Source of the DNA: Thermoleophilia bacterium
GTDB taxonomy: Bacteria > Actinomycetota > Thermoleophilia > Gaiellales > Gaiellaceae
Reading direction: 5' to 3'
Assembly: GCA_013362295.1 (NCBI GenBank)
Contig: JABFWJ010000036.1
Location: 1 to 6,806 of the forward strand
DNA length: 6,806 bases
Shown: piece by piece, positions 1-5,162 of the stretch
Layout: every line of letters starts with the position of its first letter
Position numbering within the stretch: position 1 is the first letter of the stretch
Notes under the pieces: model-generated
The model's input: only the letters and a program-made list of their open reading frames with translations
What the model was told of the DNA's origin: nothing
Database searches by the model: none
Program-made: the position numbers and the translations under genes

Positions 1-275
1 GGCGCCATCGGCCCCTGACCGACGAGGTGGTTGAGGATCAGCCGCTCGTTGAACGGGATCTGCTCGTCGGCCGCCACGCTCGCGCGCTTGCGCACCCCGA
101 CTCCCGTGGTGATCCCGTAGACGGGCCTGCCGCCGTCGAGCGCCCGGTCGGCGAGCGCCCGCGCGCGGCGCATGCGCTCGAGTGCCTCCGCGTCGAACTC
201 GACGGGCGCGGATCCGCGCGCGACCAGCAGGACGTCGTCCAGCGAGAGGGTCGAGCCCGTGAGGACGACCGTCAG
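1..275 (-). CDS. Histidase/aromatic amino acid ammonia-lyase family protein (N-terminal part, cut by window edge)
   Basis: Members of this family eliminate ammonia (or another amine) from an alpha-amino acid to give an alpha,beta-unsaturated acid, using an MIO cofactor formed from an Ala-Ser-Gly loop. Only the first 91 codons are present, so the MIO loop (near residue 143 in the family) lies outside the window. Visible family marks are a TLSLDDV opening, the PVYGITTGVG block with the catalytic tyrosine at residue 53, and LILNHLVGQG with histidine 83. Both positions agree with my recollection of Pseudomonas putida HutH. The His-Leu pair at 83-84 resembles tyrosine ammonia-lyases more than the His-Ala of typical histidases. 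No ATG, GTG or TTG lies near the expected N terminus. The chosen start is a CTG at 275-273 that overlaps the TGA of the upstream thiol dioxygenase gene (CTGA), mimicking the ATGA junction before it. It is the third gene of operon A. Family is secure; substrate is open (histidine, tyrosine, phenylalanine, or a betaine as in ergothionase). Confidence 0.85.
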   Translation of the reverse strand, partial: MTVVLTGSTLSLDDVLLVARGSAPVEFDAEALERMRRARALADRALDGGRPVYGITTGVGVRKRASVAADEQIPFNERLILNHLVGQGPMA

Positions 276-826
276 CAGCCCGCGCCGACCGGGTCGGCGT
301 GATCCGTGCCGGCGGCGGTCATCTCGTCGGCGTACGTGATCGACATTCGGCGGAGACCTCCCTCGCCGGGCTCGTAGTAGCCCATCCGCCAGAGGGCCGG
401 CGAGTAGACGTGGATCGACGTCGCCGGCGGGCCGCCGGCGTGGCGCATGCCGTGGATCGACGATCCGTCGAAGTCGAAGACGGAACCGGCGCGCCGCTCG
501 CGCGTGCGCACGTCGATCCAGCCGTCGGCATCGCGGTAGAAGAAGTCCTCGCAGAGACTGCCTTCGACGACGCAGACCGCCCCGGACGAGAGGTCGTGAT
601 CGTGGTAGCCCGTGTCCTGGGCGTCGAGCCAGCAGATCAGCCAGACGTCGAGGTTGGCGTCGCGGTAGAGCTGCACGAAGTGCCGCATCTGCGGATCGTG
701 GCGGACGCGGTCGGCCCAGAACCGCGGTTCGCCCGCGACCGCGAGCGCGAGCGCGGTGAGCTGCGCCCGGCCGAGATTCTCCCCGGCGGGGACACCCTCG
801 TGGATCCAGTCGCGTAGCTCGGTCAT
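272..826 (-). CDS. Cysteine dioxygenase-family thiol dioxygenase (cupin)
   Basis: Predicted 184-residue cytosolic non-haem iron enzyme of the cysteine dioxygenase (CDO) type I family, which oxidises a thiol to a sulfinate with O2; the usual substrate is cysteine. The cupin core is clear. The iron ligands are H75 and H77 in YHDHD and H125 in SSIHGM. The S-x-H-x-Y catalytic triad is present as S137, H139 and Y141 in TSIHVYSP. The DVWLICW strand precedes the HxH motif by the same spacing as in known CDOs. The position of the eukaryotic crosslink cysteine (Cys93) is Gly82 here, as in other bacterial CDOs. The arginine that binds the cysteine carboxylate cannot be fixed by eye; R48 and R55 are candidates, so a different thiol substrate is possible. 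The ATG at 826-824 overlaps the TGA of the amidohydrolase gene (ATGA), and its own TGA overlaps the lyase start, so it is the middle gene of a translationally coupled trio. An in-frame extension up to 1951 is antisense shadow and was not used. Confidence 0.87.
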   Translation of the reverse strand: MTELRDWIHEGVPAGENLGRAQLTALALAVAGEPRFWADRVRHDPQMRHFVQLYRDANLDVWLICWLDAQDTGYHDHDLSSGAVCVVEGSLCEDFFYRDADGWIDVRTRERRAGSVFDFDGSSIHGMRHAGGPPATSIHVYSPALWRMGYYEPGEGGLRRMSITYADEMTAAGTDHADPVGAGC

Positions 827-1683
827 TGCAGGAGCCGCGCCGGGTTCTCCCGGCAGACGGCGTCCGTCACAGCCTGACCGAAACCGCGCACCGCTCGCAA
901 GGTCGCTTCCGCGTCGATGATCGGCCAGTCGCTGCCGTAGACGAGGTGGCCGACTCCGAACGTCGCCATCGCGAGCTCGAGTGCGCGCTCGCCGTAGGAC
1001 GCCGTGTCGAAGTACACGTGCTCGTGCAGCACGGCGCGCGTGTCGAGTCCGCGCGACGCGAGCCGCTCGAGCTGGATCGGCGCACCGCCGGCGAGGATCG
1101 CGAAGAGCACGCGCAGCTCCGGCCACCGCTCTGCTCCGCCGGCCAGCCATGCCGCATACGCGGCCTGCATCTGGGCGGTGTAGCCGACGACGAACGGCCA
1201 CCACGACGGCTGGTCGAGCGTGCGCCCCTCGGGGGCGGGGTGCACGAACAGCAGCTGCCCGCGGCGTTCGAGCTCGGTGAGGACGGGAGCGAGCGCGTCG
1301 AGGTCGCCCAAGGCGGGCGCCGGGACGCACGCTCCGGAGAAACCGGCGCGCACCGCCCCGGAGGCGAGCGCCAGCAGGCGTCCGTCCGACTCGGCCACGA
1401 GCTCGAGGATGCCGTCGTGGTAGGCCTCGACGAGCTCCGCATCGAGCTCGAGCGTCGGTGGGCACGAGATCACGGCGACATCGAGCTCGTGCCGGTCGAG
1501 GAACGCGAGCCGCGCCGCGGGCTCGTGGCAGGTGACGTCGAGCTCGAAGTCGCCACTCGGCAGCTGCAGGACGCTTCCGCGCAGACGAGGACGCTCGCTT
1601 CGAGCGCGGAGCGCCTCGATCAGCGCCGGCGGCCAGAGATGCTGGTGGAAGTCGTACGTCGGCACGCGACGAGTATCGCCCAC
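823..1683 (-). CDS. Amidohydrolase-2 family (ACMSD-like TIM-barrel) metal-dependent hydrolase
   Basis: Predicted 286-residue member of the amidohydrolase-2 family (PF04909), which includes ACMSD-type decarboxylases and lactone/amide hydrolases. Seen in order: the metal-binding HxH of strand 1 as H13 and H15 in YDFHQHLWPP; a strand-end histidine H148 in LFVHPAP; FAILAGGAP near 194-202, where relatives often have SHxGG or AHGGG; FDTAS near 225-229; the catalytic/metal aspartate D252 in LVYGSDWP; and a typical C-terminal ENPARLL helix. The histidine of the fourth strand is therefore missing, so the metal site is atypical. The GTG at 1683 gives the full open frame; a second GTG at 1665, starting directly at MPTYDFHQ, is about as likely, and neither has a strong ribosome-binding site. 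It is the first gene of operon A, followed by the thiol dioxygenase with a 4-nt overlap. This implies the two enzymes are made together and may act in one pathway. Family is firm; reaction (hydrolysis or decarboxylation) and substrate are unknown. Confidence 0.86.
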   Translation of the reverse strand: MGDTRRVPTYDFHQHLWPPALIEALRARSERPRLRGSVLQLPSGDFELDVTCHEPAARLAFLDRHELDVAVISCPPTLELDAELVEAYHDGILELVAESDGRLLALASGAVRAGFSGACVPAPALGDLDALAPVLTELERRGQLLFVHPAPEGRTLDQPSWWPFVVGYTAQMQAAYAAWLAGGAERWPELRVLFAILAGGAPIQLERLASRGLDTRAVLHEHVYFDTASYGERALELAMATFGVGHLVYGSDWPIIDAEATLRAVRGFGQAVTDAVCRENPARLLQ

Positions 1684-1753
1684 GCTGCCCGAAGATCTCG
1701 AACCTGGTTCGGCTGCACCGAATCAGGTTCGGCTGTCTCGTTAGTGTCGGCGG
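1684..1753. promoter_or_regulatory. Divergent promoter/operator region between operon A and the plus-strand hydrolase
   Basis: This is the only sequence between two divergently read coding regions, so it must carry both promoters or share one control region. It is less G/C-rich than the flanking genes and contains the paired palindromes at 1699-1732. On the plus strand TAGTGT (1742-1747) is a 5-of-6 match to an actinobacterial-type -10 box (TAGRRT) and sits 6 nt before 1754, where the hydrolase homology begins. No convincing -35 was found for either direction, which would fit dependence on an activator. The -10 is tentative. Confidence 0.4.
1699..1732. promoter_or_regulatory. Tandem palindromic operator candidate (two GAAyC-N-GGTTC sites)
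   Basis: Site 1 (1699-1711) reads CGAACC-T-GGTTCG with perfect 6-bp arms. Site 2 (1718-1732) reads CCGAATC-A-GGTTCGG with 6 of 7 arm bases matching. Their centres, 1705 and 1725, are 20 bp apart, about two helical turns, so two dimers would bind the same face of the DNA. The arrangement also creates a 10-bp direct repeat, GGTTCGGCTG, at 1706-1715 and 1726-1735. It lies between divergent catabolic genes, a usual place for a pathway regulator to bind. The regulator itself is not in the window, and its family cannot be named from the site. Confidence 0.55.
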
Positions 1754-1825
1754 ATCGAAACGCTCTACCTCCGCAACGCACGGCTCGTCGACGGGACCGG
1801 AGCCCCACCGCGCGACGCGGCCTCC
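1754..1825 (+). other. Probable N-terminal extension of the imidazolonepropionase-like hydrolase, without a standard start codon
   Basis: These 24 codons are in frame with the hydrolase that follows and encode a sequence typical of the first beta-strands of amidohydrolases, including TLYLRNARLVDGTG. An in-frame TAG at 1742-1744 closes the frame upstream. Between it and the GTG at 1826 there is no ATG, GTG or TTG; the best-placed near-start is ATC at 1754. The homology is seen by eye; that these codons are translated is inferred. Confidence 0.6.
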
Positions 1826-2974
1826 GTGCTGGTCGACGGCGGGAAGATCGCCCGGGTCGGCGCCGCGACCGACCAGGCGCCGGACGGTGCGGTCGTCGTC
1901 GACCTCGCCGGCAAGACGTTGCTGCCGGGCCTGGTGGACGCGCACGTCCACGTCACGTCGTTCGACTTACCGGCGACGCTGAAAGGAGAAGCGCCCGTCG
2001 CGCCCGAGGTCAAGCACCACTTCATCGCGTCGGGGCTGCGGGCGATGCTCGCGATGGGGATCACCTCGCTTCGCGACGTCGGTGCCTTCGGCGACGATCT
2101 CTTGCACGCGCGGCGCGCGATCGAGCTCGGCGCTTTCGCCGGTCCGCGCGTCCTCGCCTGCGGGCGGATCCTGTCGGCCACCTCGCCCGGTGGCGCGCAC
2201 TTCTCGGGGATGTACCGCGAGGCCGACGGCCCCGACGAGATGCGCAAGGCGACGCGCGAGCAGATCCGCCGCGGCGCCGACTTCGTGAAGATCATGACGA
2301 CGGGCGCGCGCTCGGTCGCCCTCGAGGATCCGGAGCCCGCCCAGGTCACGCGGGCCGAGCTCGCGACGGTGGTGGAGGAGGCGCACCGGCTCGGCTTCCG
2401 CGTCGCCGCGCACTGCGAGGGGCTCGACGGCACGCGGCTCGCGATCGAGGAGGGCGTCGACACGATCGAGCACGGGCTCGAGCTCCATCGCGCCCCCGAG
2501 CTGCTCGCCGCCCTGGCGGAGTCGCGGCGGGTCCTCGTGCCGACGCTCTCCTGCTTCTTCGACCTCTCCGAGACCCACGCCTGTCTCTGGCTGCCGCGGC
2601 TCGTCGAGCAGGCGAAGCGCCAGCGGGAGGAGGCCCACCGCACCGTCGAGGCCGCACGGGCCGCCGGTGTGCGCATGGCGATGGGGTTCGACTCGCTGCC
2701 GCACGGCGGGAGCGCGCTCGAGCTCGTGCGCCTGTGGGAGGCGGGCCTGACCTCACTGGAGGCGATCGCCGCGGGGACGTCCGTGGCCGCCGCCGCGTGC
2801 GGGCTCGATGAGCAGGTCGGCAGCATCGAGGCCGGAAAGCTGGCCGACCTCCTCGCGGTCGACGGCGACCCGGTCGAGGATCCGCGCGTGCTGCTCGATC
2901 CGCAGCGGATCTGGCTCGTGCTGCAGTCCGGGCGCCCGGTCGCGGGCACCGCGCTCACCCGAGAGCCGGCGTAG
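1826..2974 (+). CDS. Imidazolonepropionase-like metal-dependent amidohydrolase
   Basis: Predicted member of the amidohydrolase superfamily (PF01979), in the group of imidazolonepropionase-like hydrolases that also includes Xaa-Pro-type dipeptidases and other cyclic-amide hydrolases. With GTG 1826 as residue 1 (382 residues), the metal-site set is complete: H40 and H42 in DAHVHV, the likely carboxylated lysine K155 in DFVKIMTTGA, H196 in VAAHCEG, H216 in TIEHG, and D289 in GFDSLPHGG. The C-terminal sandwich signature GSIEAGKLADLLAVDGDP is also present. GTG 1826 is simply the first standard start. Conserved N-terminal codons extend upstream to about 1754, so the true protein is probably about 24 residues longer. 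No ribosome-binding site precedes either position. It is transcribed alone, divergent from operon A and convergent with the Rieske gene. Cleavage of a cyclic amide or a peptide-like bond is likely; the natural substrate cannot be told. True imidazolonepropionase (HutI) is less likely, because the family resemblance is to the broader group. Confidence 0.87.
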   Translation: MLVDGGKIARVGAATDQAPDGAVVVDLAGKTLLPGLVDAHVHVTSFDLPATLKGEAPVAPEVKHHFIASGLRAMLAMGITSLRDVGAFGDDLLHARRAIELGAFAGPRVLACGRILSATSPGGAHFSGMYREADGPDEMRKATREQIRRGADFVKIMTTGARSVALEDPEPAQVTRAELATVVEEAHRLGFRVAAHCEGLDGTRLAIEEGVDTIEHGLELHRAPELLAALAESRRVLVPTLSCFFDLSETHACLWLPRLVEQAKRQREEAHRTVEAARAAGVRMAMGFDSLPHGGSALELVRLWEAGLTSLEAIAAGTSVAAAACGLDEQVGSIEAGKLADLLAVDGDPVEDPRVLLDPQRIWLVLQSGRPVAGTALTREPA

Positions 2975-3006
2975 AGGCTGGATGCTCAATCCACATCAAG
3001 CCTCTA
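2972..3006. terminator. Shared bidirectional hairpin between two convergent genes
   Basis: TAGAGGCT (2972-2979) and AGCCTCTA (2999-3006) form a perfect 8-bp inverted repeat. An inner GGAT/ATCC stem (2980-2983 and 2989-2992) closes over a GCTCA loop, leaving a 6-nt bulge at 2993-2998. The outer arms begin with the TAG stop of the plus-strand hydrolase and the TAG stop of the minus-strand Rieske gene. Neither strand has a T-run after the stem, so this is not a classic intrinsic terminator; it may instead stall polymerase or protect both 3' ends. Confidence 0.6.
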
Positions 3007-4269
3007 GGCAAACATCGGACGCTGCCGCACGTCGTCGCCCGGCGGCACGCGGCGGATCCCGACCATGCGGTCGATCACGATGTTCTGGAAGCGGTGCACC
3101 GACTCCTCGAAGCGGTAGCACATGCGCCCGCCGGTGTACGTGAGATCGCCGACCCCGGCCTGCACGCGTTCCACGATCGAGATGTCCTCGCGGTTGACCT
3201 CGTCCCAGAACGAGAGCAGCGCTTCGACCTCGGCGCCGAGCGAATCGCCGGCGCCCTCGATCGATTCCGGGTGTGCGAGCAGATATGTGACCTCGCGCGT
3301 GTACCCGGGCGCCGCGGGCCGGGCAAGCAGCAGGAATGTGTGGTTCGGCAGCACGTTGATCGCGAGGTTCGGGAAGAGCCAGACGAAGCGCGCGCTCGTC
3401 GCGTCGTCGGCGTCGAGCGTCGAGAGCGCGGGCAATCCGTGCCAGCCGCCGTCCTCGGTGTTCGCCGCGATCGGCGACGTGCAGAACCCGACGTACATGC
3501 CGGTCCCCTGCCAGCGGTGATGGTGCTTCAGCGGCGACACCTTGACGAGGCCGGGGTGGACCCAGGGCAGGTGGTAGTACTCCATGAAGTTCTCGGCCAC
3601 GAGCTTCCAGTTCGCGGCGATCTCGTATTCGACGCGCCGCACGAGGCGATGTTCGCCCAGGCGGGAGCCGCTGAGCCGGGCAGGCAGGTCGCCGAGCTCC
3701 TCCTCGAGGCTTGGCGCGGCCTCGTCGAGGCACACGAAGACGAGGCAGCCCCAGGTCGCCGCGCGCGCCGGATAGAGGCTGAAGTCGGCCTTGTCGAACG
3801 ACTCCACCTCGGACATGTCGAAGGCGCCGCGCTGATCGTCCGGGATGCCCGCCGCGGACGTGAAGAGCGGCGTGCCGAGGCACGAGCCGTCGAGCGCGTA
3901 GGCCCAGGCGTGGTATGGGCACTGGAAGAACCGCTCGACTCGCCCGCGCCCCTCGGCGCACAGGCGCGTGCCCCGGTGGCGGCAGACATTGTGGTGGGCG
4001 TGCAACTCGCCCGCGCGGTCCCTGCAGACGATCAGGGATCGACCCCCGACGTCGACGACGACGTAGCTGCCCGGCTCCGCCACCTCGTCGGTGACGCAGA
4101 CCGGGACCCAGGAACGCCCGAAGATCCGCTCGCGCTCGAGCTCGAAGAACGCGTCCGAGACGTAGGCGTCCGGGATCAGGGTCGACGCCGCGTTGACCGG
4201 CAGGCGGGTCGCGGCGTACGTGGACTCCTCCGTGAACGCTTCAGCCGGAACGGGCCGCGGCGGATTCAT
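3004..4269 (-). CDS. Rieske non-haem iron oxygenase, large (alpha) subunit
   Basis: Predicted 421-residue cytosolic oxygenase component that uses O2 and electrons from a separate reductase to hydroxylate or demethylate a substrate. The Rieske [2Fe-2S] motif is C96-R-H98-R-G and C117-P-Y-H120-A-W. The catalytic domain has H233 and H238 in the EYYHLPWVHPGL block as mononuclear iron ligands, with D362 (NREDIS) as the likely carboxylate ligand. E230, three residues before H233, occupies the bridging position that is Asp in ring-hydroxylating dioxygenases; Glu there is known from carnitine monooxygenase CntA. With no beta-subunit gene beside it, this favours an alpha-only, betaine-type enzyme over a classical aromatic dioxygenase. 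The ATG at 4269-4267 overlaps the TGA of the nitrilase gene (ATGA), so the two form operon B. A longer open frame up to 4638 is antisense shadow of the nitrilase gene. No reductase gene is in the window. Family is certain; substrate is inferred only to class. Confidence 0.92.
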   Translation of the reverse strand: MNPPRPVPAEAFTEESTYAATRLPVNAASTLIPDAYVSDAFFELERERIFGRSWVPVCVTDEVAEPGSYVVVDVGGRSLIVCRDRAGELHAHHNVCRHRGTRLCAEGRGRVERFFQCPYHAWAYALDGSCLGTPLFTSAAGIPDDQRGAFDMSEVESFDKADFSLYPARAATWGCLVFVCLDEAAPSLEEELGDLPARLSGSRLGEHRLVRRVEYEIAANWKLVAENFMEYYHLPWVHPGLVKVSPLKHHHRWQGTGMYVGFCTSPIAANTEDGGWHGLPALSTLDADDATSARFVWLFPNLAINVLPNHTFLLLARPAAPGYTREVTYLLAHPESIEGAGDSLGAEVEALLSFWDEVNREDISIVERVQAGVGDLTYTGGRMCYRFEESVHRFQNIVIDRMVGIRRVPPGDDVRQRPMFA

Positions 4270-5057
4270 GCGAGCCGCTCGAGCTCTGCGCGCAGGAGGC
4301 CGGGCCGCAGCTCCCCGAGGAGCGGCAGCTCGCGGCGGCGCTCGGCCACCCGCGCGAGGTCGACGTCGGCGACGACGTGCGCCTCGTCGAACCTCGGCGC
4401 CTCCGCGACGATGTCGCCGAGCGGGTCGACCACGTGCGAGCCGCCCCAGAAGGTGAAGCCCGCTTCCCGCCCGACGCGGTTCACGAACACGACGTAGCAC
4501 TGGAGCATGCGGGCGTAGAACCGGGTCAGCTCGCGCCAGTAGGGCTCGGCCTCCGGGACCGCCGTCGAGCTCGCGGCCGGCACGAGCAAGAGCTCGGCGC
4601 CGCCGTGCGCTGCGAACGTGGCGAGGAACGGCTGCCACGCGTCGTTGCAGATCAGGATTGCGACCCGGCCGAGCGCAGTGTCGAACGCGCGCAGCCCGTC
4701 CCCGGACGTGAAACGAGCGTCCTCGTCGAACGGCGCATACCCGGGCAGGTAGATCTTGCGCTGGACGTGGAGCGCCGTTCCGTCCTCGGCGTAGACGGCG
4801 CTGCTGTAGCGGTGCTCGCCGTCTCGCTCGTGGAAGCCGACGAGCGCGGCCGCGCCGTCGGCCAGCGCGGCCGCGCGGTCGGCGCCGATCGCGGTGTCGT
4901 CGCCGGCGGCAAGCGCATACCCGCTGAGTAGGAGCTCCGGGAAGACGACGAGCTGTGCCGCCTCCGCCCGCGCCTGCGCGACGACCTCGCGGGCCCGGGC
5001 CGTGTTCGCGGCGAGGTCGCCGAGACGGCAGTCGAGCTGGGCAAGCGCGATCCGCAT
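4266..5057 (-). CDS. Nitrilase-superfamily carbon-nitrogen hydrolase
   Basis: Predicted 263-residue cytosolic C-N hydrolase (PF00795). Members cleave amides, carbamoyl groups or nitriles through a Glu-Lys-Cys triad. Here the triad is E41 in VFPELLLSGY, K101 in QRKIYLPGY and C137 in ILICNDAWQP. The length is normal for a complete single-domain enzyme. KIYLPGYAPFDE and ICNDAWQP resemble the amidase (glutaminase) domain of NAD synthetases and N-carbamoyl amidases more than true nitrilases, so amide or carbamoyl hydrolysis is more likely than nitrile hydrolysis. The ATG at 5057-5055 begins the conserved MRIALAQLD strand, so the start is well supported. The upstream AAAGGG almost touches the ATG and is a poor ribosome-binding site. 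First gene of operon B; its stop overlaps the Rieske start by 4 nt. The link suggests it removes nitrogen from a substrate or product of the Rieske enzyme, or salvages ammonium. Exact substrate unknown. Confidence 0.9.
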   Translation of the reverse strand: MRIALAQLDCRLGDLAANTARAREVVAQARAEAAQLVVFPELLLSGYALAAGDDTAIGADRAAALADGAAALVGFHERDGEHRYSSAVYAEDGTALHVQRKIYLPGYAPFDEDARFTSGDGLRAFDTALGRVAILICNDAWQPFLATFAAHGGAELLLVPAASSTAVPEAEPYWRELTRFYARMLQCYVVFVNRVGREAGFTFWGGSHVVDPLGDIVAEAPRFDEAHVVADVDLARVAERRRELPLLGELRPGLLRAELERLA

Positions 5058-5162
5058 CCCTTTCAGCCTACGTCCGTTTCTGACTTTCAGGTTGCACAGC
5101 CCTCCGACGCGTGTGAGGATTCGAACCGCCCCCCTCTCTGCTGCCTACTCACGGAGGAGCTA
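5058..5162. promoter_or_regulatory. Divergent intergenic region with candidate promoters for operon B and the ABC binding protein
   Basis: For the plus strand, TTGCAC (5092-5097) and GAGGAT (5115-5120) are separated by 17 bp and resemble an actinobacterial -35/-10 pair, about 40 nt before the start codon. For the minus strand, TAGGCT (5070-5065) is a 5-of-6 match to TAGRRT and ends 7 nt before the nitrilase ATG, which would give a leaderless or nearly leaderless mRNA; no clear -35 accompanies it. A lone CGAACC at 5122-5127 equals one arm of the operator pair at 1699-1732 but has no partner at the same spacing. All three calls are by eye. Confidence 0.35.
5153..5159 (+). promoter_or_regulatory. 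Strong ribosome-binding site of the ABC binding-protein gene
   Basis: GGAGGAG lies 3 nt before the ATG at 5163 (5 nt from the GGAGG core). It is the only strong Shine-Dalgarno sequence before a gene in this window. It decides the start at 5163 over the internal ATG at 5253, which falls just before the twin-arginine motif. Confidence 0.8.

Noticed and set aside
1699..1711. LexA/SOS box of the actinobacterial type (CGAAC-N4-GTTCG)
   Set aside because: The half-sites match, but the spacer is 3 nt instead of 4, there is a phased second copy, and the flanking genes are catabolic rather than DNA-repair genes.
272..1951. A 559-codon minus-strand open frame running through the dioxygenase and far upstream of it
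   Set aside because: Only the part below 826 has recognisable protein features. The rest is low-complexity Arg/Ala-rich shadow antiparallel to or overlapping better-supported genes, and it crosses the divergent promoter.
826..2811. A 661-codon plus-strand open frame
   Set aside because: It is antisense to the amidohydrolase and out of frame with the metal-dependent hydrolase, and its translation has no recognisable motif.
3004..4638. Rieske protein extended upstream to a 544-residue form
   Set aside because: The added segment is an out-of-frame Arg-rich reading of the nitrilase gene; the family N terminus begins at the ATG at 4269, which overlaps the nitrilase stop.
5111..5145. tRNA T-arm-like GGTTCGAATCC on the minus strand
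   Set aside because: The flanking bases do not form a T-stem, and no acceptor, D or anticodon arm can be laid out around it.
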